A DNA stretch of 64,000 nt from CAIKMD01 sp963740675 (GTDB lineage: Bacteria > Pseudomonadota > Alphaproteobacteria > ATCC43930 > CGMCC-115725), in NCBI GenBank assembly GCA_963740675.1, contig CAVUFS010000004.1, positions 682,001 to 746,000 of the forward strand, given 5' to 3'. Positions 32,493 through 40,652 of the stretch are shown piece by piece (within the stretch, counting starts at the first letter, position 1; each line of letters begins with the position of its first letter). The translations under genes and the position numbers were made by a program. The notes beneath the pieces were generated by a model that was given only the letters and a program-made list of their open reading frames with translations, ran no database searches and had not been told where the DNA came from.

Positions 32493-33107
32493 ATGATACG
32501 GCTTCTCAGCCGAGCGGCGATGATCTTATTCGCGGTCTGCGCGATTGCGACGGGTTCGGCGCGGGCCGGGACCGATCCAACCACGACGATCAAGGATTTC
32601 TATGCGACGCTCACACAAACCATGAAGCAAGGGCAGGCGCTCGGCGAGAAAGGCCGTTACGACGCGCTCGCCCCGGCGATCCGCCAAGGCTTCGATCTCG
32701 GCGCCATGGCGCAGATGGCGGTCGGCCCGAGCTGGGCTCAGCTATCGCCGACGGAACGCCAACAGGTGACCGAGGCTTTCGCGCGGTACACGATTGCGAC
32801 GTATGCCGAGCGCTTCAGCAAAGATGCCGGCCTGACATTCGCGGTCGGCGGCCTGCACAACATGCCCTATGGCACGATCGTCGATTCGCAGATCGTGCAG
32901 TCCGACGGCGACAAGGTCAGCATCAACTATCTGATGCGGCAGAACGGGCAGCAGTGGCAGGTATCGGACATTTATCTGCAGGGCACGATCAGCCAGGTTG
33001 CGACTCTGCGCTCGCAATTCGGCTCCGTGTTTCTCCGCAGCGGCGCAACCGGACTCATCGAAGCGCTGAACCGCAAAGCCTCGAGCCTGAACTCGGCCGC
33101 TTCTTAG
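32493..33107 (+). CDS. MlaC/Ttg2-type (HpnM-like) periplasmic phospholipid-transport protein
   Basis: The 204-residue protein has a signal peptide (cleavage near ARA-GT) and the Ttg2/MlaC fold: an N-terminal helix IKDFYATLTQTMKQG, the ALAPAIRQGFDLGAMAQMAVG segment, TERQQVTEAFARYTIATYAERF, and the C-terminal strand QWQVSDIYLQG. MlaC shuttles phospholipids between outer and inner membranes, and HpnM is a paralogue linked to hopanoid transport. No mla or hpn genes are adjacent. An AAGGGAGAG box precedes the ATG, and a 20-bp tandem repeat upstream may control it. Confidence 0.87.
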   Translation: MIRLLSRAAMILFAVCAIATGSARAGTDPTTTIKDFYATLTQTMKQGQALGEKGRYDALAPAIRQGFDLGAMAQMAVGPSWAQLSPTERQQVTEAFARYTIATYAERFSKDAGLTFAVGGLHNMPYGTIVDSQIVQSDGDKVSINYLMRQNGQQWQVSDIYLQGTISQVATLRSQFGSVFLRSGATGLIEALNRKASSLNSAAS

Positions 33108-33198
33108 ATACGGCCGGCTTCGCCGAACTTTCTTCGCGTCATGCTCGCTTCGGCGGGCATGACTGTTTTTGGGAGCTGAGCTTTCCCCTCACGTCACG

Positions 33199-33576
33199 CT
33201 ACTCATTTCCCCTCCCCCCTTGAGGGGGAGGCTTAGGGTGGGGGGTGGCGGCACGCACCGCTTCAAGAATTGTCTGAAGGACGCCCTCGGTATTCGCGAG
33301 GACCTCATTGTTCCAAAATCGCATAACACGGTAACCACGACTCACGAGCCAGCTCTCGCGCGTCGGGCCCTCGTCCGCATGCTGGCCGCCATCGACTTCG
33401 ATGATGAGCTTTGCCTCGGCACAGTAGAAATCCACGATATAGAGACCCATCGGCTGCTGACGGCGAAAGCGTAAGCCTTCGAGCTGCTTGCCACGCAGAC
33501 GCGACCAAAGACGGATTTCAGCATCTGTCGAATTCGCGCGCAGCTGTCGGGCAAAAAGCGATGGCATCGCACCCAT
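33199..33576 (-). CDS. DUF559 (Vsr/restriction-endonuclease-like fold) protein inside a palindrome-bounded cassette
   Basis: The 125-residue protein has the compact PD-(D/E)xK core of DUF559. The segment RFRRQQPMGLYIVDFYC holds the Asp, and AKLIIEVDGGQH holds the ExD pair; GYRVMRFWNNEV resembles the last core strand of Vsr-type nickases. The N-terminal helix DAEIRLWSRLRGKQLEG is typical. The last 14 residues (HPKPPPQGGRGNE) are encoded by a palindromic repeat; its inverted partner lies 27 bases upstream of the ATG. Start 33576 excludes repeat-derived residues. The gene may be a passenger or agent of the repeat. Confidence 0.85.
   Translation of the reverse strand: MGAMPSLFARQLRANSTDAEIRLWSRLRGKQLEGLRFRRQQPMGLYIVDFYCAEAKLIIEVDGGQHADEGPTRESWLVSRGYRVMRFWNNEVLANTEGVLQTILEAVRAATPHPKPPPQGGRGNE
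33209..33245. repeat. CCCCTCCCCCTTGAGGGGGAGG-type palindrome, right-hand orientation
   Basis: The core is CCTCCCCCC-TTGA-GGGGGAGG, followed by CTTAGGGTGGGGGG. It forms the 3' end of the DUF559 reading frame and is the inverted partner of the copy at 33603-33636. Confidence 0.85.
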
Positions 33577-33602
33577 GATGCCAATACCCGCACGCGCGGT
33601 CA

Positions 33603-33636
33603 CCCCCCACCCTACCTCCCCCTCAAGGGGGAGGGG
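33603..33636. repeat. inverted partner of the 33209-33245 palindrome
   Basis: CCCCCCACCCTACC leads into CTCCCCCTCAAGGGGGAG. On the opposite strand this matches the 33209-33245 element apart from one C and a two-base insertion. The two copies bracket the DUF559 gene about 390 bases apart. Confidence 0.85.
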
Positions 33637-33704
33637 CGATGAATTAGGATCGAGCCAAAGCAGCGCCGATGCACGTGCGATGATAAGATGATAAAAAGAA
33701 AGGC

Positions 33705-33760
33705 GAACCACCAAGACACCAAGAAGAATGATTCTTGGTGTCTTGGTACCTTGGTGGTTC
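33705..33760. repeat. AACCACCAAG-family inverted repeat
   Basis: A perfect 15-bp stem, CCAAGACACCAAGAA paired with TTCTTGGTGTCTTGG, has a six-base loop; GAACCA and TGGTTC extend it on the outside. Single arms of the same family recur at 40567, 46599 and 51697. Confidence 0.85.
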
Positions 33761-33788
33761 AGTTTTGGTTTTTTGCTAAACTGCCTCC

Positions 33789-35557
33789 ATGGACACACAC
33801 GCCTCGACCACCGCCGCCCGCACCGCCGATCCTGTCGTCACCGAGATCGTGCGCAATGCCGTCATCGCCATTACCGGCGAGATGAAGACGAATCTCATGC
33901 GCACGGCCTACAACACCATCATCTATGAGGCGCTCGATTTCACCACCGGGCTCTTCACCGCGAAGGGCGAGACGGTGTCGATCGGCCTGGGCTTGCCGAT
34001 GTTCATTCGCGGCATGGCCGAGACGGTGCGGAAGAAGATCGCGCATTTCGGCCTCGACAAGATGGCGCCGGGCGACATCCTTATCACCAACGACGCCTAT
34101 ACCACCGGCAGCCATCTCAACCACGTCACGCTGACCGTGCCGGTGTTTCATCAGAACGTGCTGGCGGGGTTTGCCTGCTGCATGGCGCATTGGCTCGATA
34201 TCGGCGGCGCGCTGCGCGGCGCGGGCAGCGACATCTATTCCGAAGGGCTGCAGATCCCGCTGCTCAAATACCAGGATGCGGGCGTCATCAATCAGGACCT
34301 CGTCGACATCATCCGCATGAATGTGCGCATCCCGCACCGCGCGATGGGCGATCTGCGCGCCCAGGTCGCGGCGGTGAAGACCGGCGAGCGCCGCTTCACC
34401 CAGCTTCTCGACCGCTATGGCCGCGACGACGTGCTCTCCGCGATCCAGAACGTGATGGATCACAGCGAGGTGAAAGCGCGCGCCCGCACGGTGACGATCC
34501 CCGACGGCGTCTACGAAGCCGAATCCTATATGGACGATGACGGCGTCGATATCGGCAAGAAAGTGCCGATCAAGGTGAAGGTGATCGTCGAGGCCGACGA
34601 GATGACGATCGACCTCTCCGACGTCTCGACCCAAGTGCGCGGCTTTTACAATTCCGGCCGCACCACCGGCTTCGGCTGCACCCAGGTCGCGTATAAATGC
34701 ATCACCTCGCCGACCGATTACCCGGTGAATGACGGCTCGTTCCGCAGCCTCTAAATCCATCGTGCCCGAGGGCAAGGTGGTGAGCGCGGTGCGCCCGGCG
34801 CCGATGCGGAAATGGATGACGTATCCGATGACCGTGATCGACACGGTGTTCAAGGCGCTCTCGCCCGGCGATCCCCGACCGCGTGATCGCGGGGCATCAC
34901 GCCGATCTGCTGTCGGTCAATGTCTTCGGCACCAACCCGAAGACGAGAGAGTTCTTCATCGGCGGCACCTCGCTGCCCGGCGGCGGCTGGGGCGCGAAGA
35001 TGAGCGAGGACGGCGTCTCGGCGACGGTCTGCATCAATGACGGCGACACGCATAACAGCCCGAACGAGCAGACCGAGGCGAAATTCCCGATCGTCGTCGA
35101 GAATTACGCGCTCATCCCCGACAGCGGCGGCGCCGGCAAGTTCCGCGGCGGCCTCGGCGTCGAGCGCATCTCGCGCGCGCGCAGCCAGATCACGGTGAAC
35201 AGCCAGATCGACCGCGTGCATTGCAAGCCCTGGGGCCTCGAAGGCGGCGGCGACGGCGCCGGCAACGAGCTCGCCATCCGCAGCGACGGCAAATGGCAAG
35301 AGAGCTTCAACAACGCGAAATTCATTTTCGACATCAAGAAGGAAGGCGACGCCTTCCGCATCCGCGCCGGCGGCGGCGGCGGTTACGGCAACCCGTGGGA
35401 GCGGCCGATCGAAAAAGTGCGCGAAGACGTGCGCCAGGGCTATGTCTCGGTGAAAGCCGCGGAAGAGCTTTACGGCGTGATGATCGACCCGGTGAGCTTC
35501 ATCGTCGATGTGCGCGCGACGGAGAAGAAACGGGCGGAGATGGCGAAGGCGGTCTAG
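33789..35557 (+). CDS. hydantoinase B / 5-oxoprolinase family protein, two frameshifts
   Basis: The HyuB family, with HyuA, performs ATP-dependent ring opening of hydantoins, oxoproline or acetone-type substrates. The first frame (33789-34754) contains ITGEMKTNLMRTAYN and GDILITNDAYTTGSHLNH, hallmarks of HyuB. It stops at a TAA created by an extra T near 34753 (FRSL then KSIVPEGKVVSAV). A second extra base in CCC near 34868 leads to VIAGHHADLLSVNVFG and on to the natural end. The restored protein is about 589 residues, slightly longer than usual. No hyuA neighbour is present. A repeat cassette lies immediately upstream. Confidence 0.88.
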
Positions 35558-35580
35558 GCGCGCAGCCGAAAGGAACAAGG

Positions 35581-35964
35581 ATGACCACCGCTCAGGAACG
35601 ACGCAAGTGCGCCCGCTATGCCATCGCCGTCGCGTTCTTGGCATCGCTCGCCGCGCCCATGACGGCGCGCGCCGACGATTTCCCGAACGACGTCAAACGC
35701 ACCTTCACGACCGACATCCCGCATTTTTTCCAGGATGACATTCCCTGCGCGTTCGGCGGGCAGCCGACGAGCGGCACCAAATCGTCGTGCAAGGGAGCAA
35801 GCCACCCGGCCGCCACCGCGCCCAAAGCGACCACGCACAAGAAGAAAAAGAGCGCGACGAAGCCCGCCGCCACCAGCACGCCGCCGTCCGATCAGGCCAG
35901 CACCGGCGCCAGCGCGGGTGCGACCGGCGGGATGCCGCCGGCCTCAAACGCGGCGCCTCAGTAG
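35581..35964 (+). CDS. small exported Lys/Ala/Ser/Thr-rich protein
   Basis: The 127-residue product has a signal peptide (AIAVAFLASLAAPMTARA, cleavage before DDF), then a short folded part FPNDVKRTFTTDIPHFFQDD with two cysteines (IPCAFGG and SSCKG). A low-complexity tail of Ala, Pro, Thr and Lys (THKKKKSATKPAATS) looks like an unstructured periplasmic or surface linker. A GGAACAAGG box precedes the ATG. It lies between hydantoinase B and a copy of the hydantoinase B 3' end. The function is unknown. Confidence 0.65.
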   Translation: MTTAQERRKCARYAIAVAFLASLAAPMTARADDFPNDVKRTFTTDIPHFFQDDIPCAFGGQPTSGTKSSCKGASHPAATAPKATTHKKKKSATKPAATSTPPSDQASTGASAGATGGMPPASNAAPQ

Positions 35965-35968
35965 CAGC

Positions 35969-36132
35969 GGAGCGGCCGATCGAGAAGATGCGCAAAGATG
36001 TGCGCCAAGGCTATGTCTCGGCGAAAGCCGCGGAGGAGTTTATACGGCGTGGTGATCGACGCGGTGAGCTTCATCGTCGATGTGCGCGCGACGGAGAAGA
36101 AGCCGGCGGAGATGGCGAAGGGCGCGAGCTGA
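35969..36132 (+). pseudogene. duplicated 3' end of hydantoinase B
   Basis: This 164-base stretch repeats the last ~160 bases of the 33.8-35.6 kb hydantoinase B gene at high identity: RPIEKMRKDVRQGYVSAKAA here against RPIEKVREDVRQGYVSVKAA there, and both run into SFIVDVRATEKK. One base is added at GAGTTTATACGG, breaking the frame. No start or upstream part is present, so it is a remnant of a second copy or of a tandem duplication that trapped the 35.58 kb gene. Confidence 0.8.
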
Positions 36133-36140
36133 ATTTAGAA

Positions 36141-36388
36141 ATGAATTTCGAGTGTGAGGACCCAGAGGCAATCGTCAATTCACTCAACAAATCGCTTGAG
36201 ATTTTAGTTGGCGAGAAGCTCAGTTCCGTCACCTTCGTCCTCGATTATTGGCAGATCGATTTCGACGGCAACGGCTTCAATGTGATGTCGAAGATCACGG
36301 TCAGGGGTGATGGCTGGACGTGCCGATCTGGCGAGCCGGGATTTCGCGATCGCCGGTGGCCAAAGAGAAGCCCAAGCCGAAGGATTAA
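36141..36388 (+). CDS. small hypothetical protein, probably frameshifted near its end
   Basis: ATG 36141 opens MNFECEDPEAIVNSLNKSLE and continues through VTFVLDYWQIDFDGNGFNVM to about residue 75. A missing G near 36360 then shifts it off frame. Restored, it ends AKEKPKPKD at a TAA (36386-36388) three bases before the next start. The segment is visibly more AT-rich than the flanking genes, as expected for recently acquired DNA next to an IS remnant. The family is not recognised; it looks cytoplasmic. Confidence 0.5.
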
Positions 36389-36390
36389 CT

Positions 36391-36571
36391 TTGGCTGACA
36401 CCTACCATTCGATGGTTTGGTATATCGCCCTCGGCAGCTACTTCGTGTTCCTTGGGCTTACCATTGCGCTTTGGAAGCTGGCAGACCGCAAGCAGCGGTC
36501 AATTCGCCGTCATTTCTCTGTTGTTCTACGCCGCCGTTGGAATCCTGTACTGGCGCATGTTCAGGATATAG
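36391..36571 (+). CDS. small two-helix membrane protein, frameshifted
   Basis: A TTG start with AAGGA six bases upstream gives MADTYHSMVWYIALGSYFVF and a first membrane helix. After ADRKQR one extra base near 36498 shifts the frame; the next frame continues QFAVISLLFYAAVGILYWRM as a second helix and stops at 36571. The restored protein has about 60 residues. It directly follows the 36.14 kb gene, so the two form a small operon. Its 3' end abuts the IS transposase remnant. The function is unknown. Confidence 0.45.
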
Positions 36572-37435
36572 CGCATCCGCTCCATCGTGCGGATGACCGG
36601 GGCCAGCAAGAACACGGTCGCGAAGCTTCTCGTTGATGCCGGGCTAGCTTGCTCCGACTACTAGGACCGTGCCTTCCGCGAATTGCCGTGCAAAAAACTC
36701 CAGCTCGATGAAATATGGTCCTTCGTCGGCGCGAAGGAAAAGAACGTGCCCGCAGAGCGCAAGGGCTTGGGCGTCGGCGACGTTTGGACGTGGACCGCGA
36801 TCTGCGCCGATACCAAGCTTGTGCCGTCCTGGTTCGTTGGTGGTCGCGATAGCGAACACGCTCTTGCTTTCTGCATGGATCTGAAAGCCCGTCTCGGCGG
36901 TCGCGTTCAAATCACCAGCGACGGACGCCGCGCCTATCTCGGTGCGGTTGAAAAGACGTTCGGCGATGATGTCGATTACGCGCAGCTACAGAAGATTTAC
37001 GGCAAGCCCCATGGCGAAGTGGAAGCGCATCGCCGCTACAGCCCGACGCCGTGCCTTGGCGCGAAGAAAGAGGCGATGATCGGCGCGCCCGATATGAAGC
37101 ACGTTTCAACAAGCTACGTTGAGCGGCAGAACCTGAATATCCGCATGGGCTTGCGTCGCTTCACACGCCTTACCAATGCGTTCTCAAAGAAGATGGAGAA
37201 CCACTGCCACGCACTTTCGATCTACTTCATGCACTACAACTTCGCGCGCATCCATCAAACGACGCGCGTTACGCCCGCGATGGCGTGCGGCGTGACGGAG
37301 AAGCTTTGGGACATGACGGATATCGTCCGCATGATTGAAGCCTTCAAAGGCGGCGAAGTCGCTCAAATTGAGCGCAAGTTTGGCGGTAAGTTAACGATTG
37401 GTCCGATATCAAAAAGGGCGCACACATATGAATAA
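36572..37435 (+). pseudogene. IS1-like DDE transposase remnant (5'-truncated, internal TAG)
   Basis: The frame reads SIVRMTGASKNTVAKLLVDA, a helix-turn-helix usual in this IS family. A TAG at 36662-36664 then occupies the place of an expected Gln before DRAFRELPCKK. The catalytic domain after the stop is complete: LQLDEIWSFVG (Asp), ITSDGRRAY (Asp) and STSYVERQNL (Glu). The first ~25 residues are missing, the junction falls right after the small membrane gene's stop, and no terminal inverted repeats were found. The element is therefore immobile. From ATG 36683 a 250-residue catalytic fragment could still be translated. Confidence 0.8.
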
Positions 37436-37719
37436 GGATGCCGCCATGCCGGAAGAAAAATCGGGCTTTGATGACTGGTATGATAGAGCCGCTCAATCGC
37501 CGTCCGTTAAGAAATACCGGCGCGAGGGGCTCTATCGCATATTGTTTCTCGCAATTGTCGGGCTTCCACTGTCATTCGCCCTCTGTTCGGGTTGCGCATT
37601 TCTGCAATTGCCCAAAAAAATCTATGTGCCTGCGGCCCTCGGCGTTTCCTTTTTTTATCGCGACTTACCTCGGAATTTACTTCGCTCAGCGCCAATCCAA
37701 ATCCGGAAACTCAAACTGA
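37428..37719 (+). CDS. small two-helix membrane protein, frameshifted in a T7 run
   Basis: ATG 37428 gives MNKDAAMPEEKSGFDDWYDR, then a first membrane helix (ILFLAIVGLPLSFALCSGCA). The frame changes in the run of seven T at 37650-37656, after which the correct frame reads IATYLGIYFAQRQSKSGNSN and stops at 37719, completing a second helix. The restored length is about 97 residues. It overlaps the last codons of the transposase remnant and is followed by a strong terminator. The region is AT-richer than its surroundings. The function is unknown. Confidence 0.5.
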
Positions 37720-37770
37720 CCCGCTACCATCCGGATCGAACTGCTATAAAAGGCGCATCCTGGAATGAAT

Positions 37771-37812
37771 CGCCCGGGCGGACCGAAGGCCGCGCCGGGC
37801 GCTTTCGTTTTC
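37771..37812 (+). terminator. intrinsic terminator
   Basis: CGCCCGG pairs with CCGGGCG, and inner GCGG pairs with CCGC, giving an eleven-pair stem around ACCGAAGG. The tail is CTTTCGTTTTC. It ends transcription of the small membrane gene, about 110 bases before the lipoprotein gene. Confidence 0.65.
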
Positions 37813-37920
37813 GGCCTCCGCTCACGCCACCAAACCGCTTCATGGGTTCCCCCGCTGCGGCAAACCGCTATAAAGCGGGGAGTGAGGCGCGCGGGGGCGC
37901 GCAAAATCGGGGGATTCAGC

Positions 37921-38517
37921 ATGCCGCGTCTTCAGCTTCTGCTCTGCCTTGTTGTGCCTGCCATCGCTCTGTCGGCGTGCAGCAACACCACCTCGGATAT
38001 GCGCTACACGGTGCCCGCCACGGTCGCCCGGGCGGCCGTCCCGGAAATTTCGGGCGTCACCGCCATCGACCAGCGCAAGGAGGAAGCGCATCGCCTGGCA
38101 ACGATCATGGGCGGTTTCGGCAATCCCCTTAAAACCCTCGACCTCGCCAAGCCCGTCAAGGACGAGGTGGCCGATGCCTTCACCGACGGCTTGCGCGCGC
38201 GCGGCCTGTTGGCGGAGCGCAGCCCCTATCGGATCGAGCTCCTCATCCGGAAATACGACGCGGATATGATCATGGGCAGCACCGGGCGCATCGATCTCGA
38301 TATGTCGGTCATCGATACGGCATCGCAGCAGGTCATCTACAAGGATACCGCCGCGAATGAGCGCTCCGACTTCCATTTCTTTGCGACGGGAGTCTTCGCC
38401 AGCATGGACGAGCTGCAAAAGCTGGCGCAGGAGGCGCTCGACGCGACCGTCGATCAGATGCTGGACAAGCCCGCCTTCCGTGCCGCGGTCGGGCATCGCG
38501 CGGCGCCGACGAGCTGA
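37921..38517 (+). CDS. predicted outer-membrane lipoprotein
   Basis: The 198-residue protein has a lipoprotein signal with lipobox LSAC (acylated Cys20). The mature domain contains VKDEVADAFTDGLRARGLLAERSPYRIELLIRKYD and a beta-rich RIDLDMSVIDTASQQVIYKD, a layout seen in small lipoproteins that form alpha/beta sandwich domains. The frame is intact and no operon partner follows. The function is unknown. Downstream are a CCGGGCGGTTTTGTTTTT stretch resembling a terminator and a REPIN-like repeat. Confidence 0.78.
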   Translation: MPRLQLLLCLVVPAIALSACSNTTSDMRYTVPATVARAAVPEISGVTAIDQRKEEAHRLATIMGGFGNPLKTLDLAKPVKDEVADAFTDGLRARGLLAERSPYRIELLIRKYDADMIMGSTGRIDLDMSVIDTASQQVIYKDTAANERSDFHFFATGVFASMDELQKLAQEALDATVDQMLDKPAFRAAVGHRAAPTS

Positions 38518-38623
38518 ACGCCGGCTGAGCGCTTTCCGGGATCGGCGATCCGGGCAACCTCGGGCCATGCCGGGCGGTTTTGTTTTTGGCGCTTTCTTCA
38601 AACATCGCGCGCTCACGCCTGCG

Positions 38624-38701
38624 CGTCATTCCCGCGCAAGCGGGAATCCAGAAATGCACATCGGGGCGCTGCCCTGGACCCCCGCTTTCGCGGGGGTGAC
38701 G
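38624..38701. repeat. paired-hairpin (REPIN-like) dispersed repeat
   Basis: The left half is ATTCCCGC-GCAA-GCGGGAAT and the right half ACCCCCGC-TTTC-GCGGGGGT; the halves are about 25 bases apart. Stem changes between halves are compensated on both arms. Confidence 0.9.
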
Positions 38702-38764
38702 GATAATAAAGATTACGCGCGCTGAAGCGCATCCCTCTCCTTCCCTTTTTCCGAAAGAAAACTT

Positions 38765-38920
38765 ATGACCACCAAACCGCTCACCGCGCGTGAGGGGGGG
38801 TTCGATGAGCCATTATCGTCTGCATGGCAAAGCGGCGAGGGCCGCGCGCGAGGCCGGTTATGCCGCGCATCAGGCGAAGGCGATCGGCTGGAACGTGCTG
38901 CGCAAGCCGAAGATCATCGG
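38765..38920 (+). pseudogene. phage terminase small subunit relic, copy A (5' fragment)
   Basis: The upstream sequence (TTCCGAAAGAAAAC) and the first codons (MTTKPLTARE) match copy B at 39751. One extra base in a G run shifts the frame, after which HYRLHGKAARAAREAGYAAH and IGWNVLRKPKII are readable. This is the N-terminal DNA-binding helix-turn-helix of phage terminase small subunits. Similarity ends abruptly near 38920, where it abuts a truncated peptidase gene on the other strand. It is non-functional. Confidence 0.75.
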
Positions 38921-39100
38921 CGCGAGTTCGATCGTATTATCGCCCGCAGCACGCATGACCGGAGCCATATCGTTGATCCGCACATCGTCGGCTTGCCGCA
39001 GATCGAGCTCGCCTTGCCGAGGCGGAATTGTCACGGTCAGGGACTCAAGGGCCTTCTTGTACTGGCCCCAGGTGACGTTCATCTCGTCGTCGTTGCACAT
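38921..39100 (-). pseudogene. SOS-response-associated peptidase (SRAP/YedK-HMCES) N-terminal fragment
   Basis: From ATG 39100 on the minus strand the product reads MCNDDEMNVTWGQYKKALES and then QADDVRINDMAPVMRAAGDN. The Met-Cys start places the catalytic Cys2 used to crosslink abasic DNA, and the INDMAPV stretch is characteristic of one SRAP branch. After about 60 residues similarity ends at the junction with terminase copy A (tail FGLRSTFQPIAFA is antisense to the phage sequence). The remaining ~130 residues, including the second catalytic half, are absent. It is a truncated, presumably inactive gene. Confidence 0.65.
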
Positions 39101-39184
39101 AGGTCGAGGATAACGGCTTCTTGGAAACTACTGGAGCCTCCCCTACAACGATGACCGGACATACCGACAGGGAGAAGGATCGCC

Positions 39185-39399
39185 GTGCATCGTGTCGCTT
39201 TGGCTCTCGCGTTCTCAATCGGTCTGATCGGGCTGGCGTCGGGTGCGTCAGCCGCACCAAGTCTTACACAGACCGAAATCACTGATCCGGCTTCATCGAT
39301 CATTCAGGTCGCCCACCACTGCGCCCATGGCCAGCGCTGGAAGCAGGGCATCGCCACAATGGTAAGTGGATCAACGGACGCTGCGTTCGCGGCCGCTGA
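39185..39399 (+). CDS. small exported cysteine-containing protein, frameshifted
   Basis: A GTG start behind GGGAGAAGGA gives a signal peptide (ALALAFSIGLIGLASGASAA) and a short mature part with VAHHCAHGQRWKQG. One G is missing near 39347; the next frame continues HRHNGKWINGRCVRGR and stops at 39399. The restored protein has about 71 residues with two cysteines in an HHC...GRC arrangement, a pattern common in small exported alphaproteobacterial proteins of unknown role. Confidence 0.6.
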
Positions 39400-39750
39400 T
39401 GCCGTGCCGGGCGGTTTTTGTTTCCGCGCTTTTTTTCAAATGGTGCAGTCCCTCTCGTTCAGCGTCATTCCCGCGTTCTCCGACAAACTCAGGAGCGGAC
39501 GACCCGCGCGGCCGCTCTTCGCGGCCGTGCCCTTCGGGTTCACGCGCGAAGAGCGCGTGAACGGGTCGTCCCAGGACATCGCGCGCTCACGCCTCCACCG
39601 CATTCCCGCGCTTTCGAAACTCGGGGGTGACGGACTAAAAAGATCACATGTGCGGTAAACGGGCAAAGAAGATCGCGGGCGCGGATAAAAAAGCGGGCGC
39701 GCTGAGTAGCGCCCTTCCCTTTTCTTCTCTCTCTTTCCGAAAGAAAACCC
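39400..39750. other. spacer holding repeat fragments and a terminator
   Basis: The segment carries a CCGGGCGGTTTTTG stretch like that after the 38.5 kb lipoprotein, then half REPIN-like units (GCGTCATTCCCGCG near 39463; ATTCCCGCGCTTTCG near 39600). Its layout parallels 38566-38764, so the whole block upstream of the terminase relic is duplicated. No gene is supported. Confidence 0.6.
39695..39731 (+). terminator. terminator-like hairpin before terminase copy B
   Basis: GGGCGC pairs with GCGCCC across the loop GCTGAGTA, followed by TTCCCTTTTCTT. It would end plus-strand transcripts just upstream of the relic. Confidence 0.45.
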
Positions 39751-40559
39751 ATGACCACAAAACCACTCACCGCGCGTGAGGCGCGGTTCGTTGAGCAATA
39801 TCGTCTGCATGGCAAAGCAGCGCAGGCGGCGCGCGAGGCCGGGTATTCCCCGCATCAAGGCGAAGCTCTATCGGCTGGAAGTTGCTGCGCAAGCCGAAGA
39901 TCATCGCCGCCTTGCGCGCCATGGCATCGAGATCGTGCTGACGCCGAAAAAGAATGCGCAACCCAGACCAACGCGAAAACCTATAGCCGCAAGGGGCTGA
40001 CGCTGCTGCAGGAACGGTTCGTCCATCAATACCTGATCGACGGCAATGCGACGCAGGCAGCGATCCGCGCCGGGCTGCCGAGCCGCAATCCGATGCGCGC
40101 CGCTGCCAGATGCTGCACAATCGCGAGGTCGCCCAGGCGATCCAGCGCGAGCGCGCGGCGGCGGCGGCGCGGCTTTCCATCACCGCCGATCGCGTGAAGA
40201 ACGAGCTGGCCGCGATCGCGTTCGCCAACATCGCCGATGTGGCGGATTGGGGGCCGGAGGGCGTGGAATTGAAAGACAAGAGCACGCTGTCGCCGCACGA
40301 CCGCGCCGCCATCGCCGAGCTGTCGTCGTTGCGCGTGGAGAAAACCGGCGCGGGATCCGTTGGCTCAGTGAGGGCGCATGTGAAGATGCATTCGAAGCAA
40401 CAGGCGCTGGACGCGCTGGCCAAGCATCTGGGGATTTACGGCCGCGGCACGCGCACCATCACGCGGGTCGCGAGACGCCGGAAGAGCTGCGCGCGAAGCC
40501 GCGACGCGAATGCGATCCTGCGCGAGCGGTTGTTAAAGATCGCGCAGAAGAAGGAGTGA
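39751..40559 (+). pseudogene. phage terminase small subunit relic, copy B (nearly full length)
   Basis: Segments in three frames together spell a terminase small subunit. They are MTTKPLTAREARFVEQYRLH, then GLTLLQERFVHQYLIDGNAT with QAAIRAG, and from 40110 MLHNREVAQAIQRE, ITADRVKNELAAIAFANIAD and QALDALAKHLGIYG. The protein normally recognises phage DNA ends and recruits the large terminase. At least three frameshifts and an in-frame stop in the middle make this copy non-functional. No large terminase, portal or capsid gene is nearby. It is followed eight bases later by an AACCACCAAG repeat, as is copy C. Confidence 0.8.
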
Positions 40560-40566
40560 CAAGAAG

Positions 40567-40599
40567 TTTGAACCACCAAGACGCCAAGACACCAAGGAG
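40567..40599. repeat. AACCACCAAG-family repeat arm
   Basis: TTTGAACCACCAAGACGCC then AAGACACCAAGGAG. It is the same family as the inverted repeat at 33705-33760 and lies just after terminase copy B. Confidence 0.8.
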
Positions 40600-40652
40600 A
40601 TGGGCAAAGAGGCGATGAGGCGATGAGAAGGAATGAAGCGCCTTTTCTTTTG

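Noticed and set aside
36572..37435. Intact insertion sequence
   Set aside because: The N terminus is missing, an internal TAG is present and no terminal inverted repeats or target duplication were found.
39436..39858. Minus-strand 140-codon frame over the spacer before terminase copy B
   Set aside because: It runs through repeat pieces and antisense of the relic; no domain or start signal.
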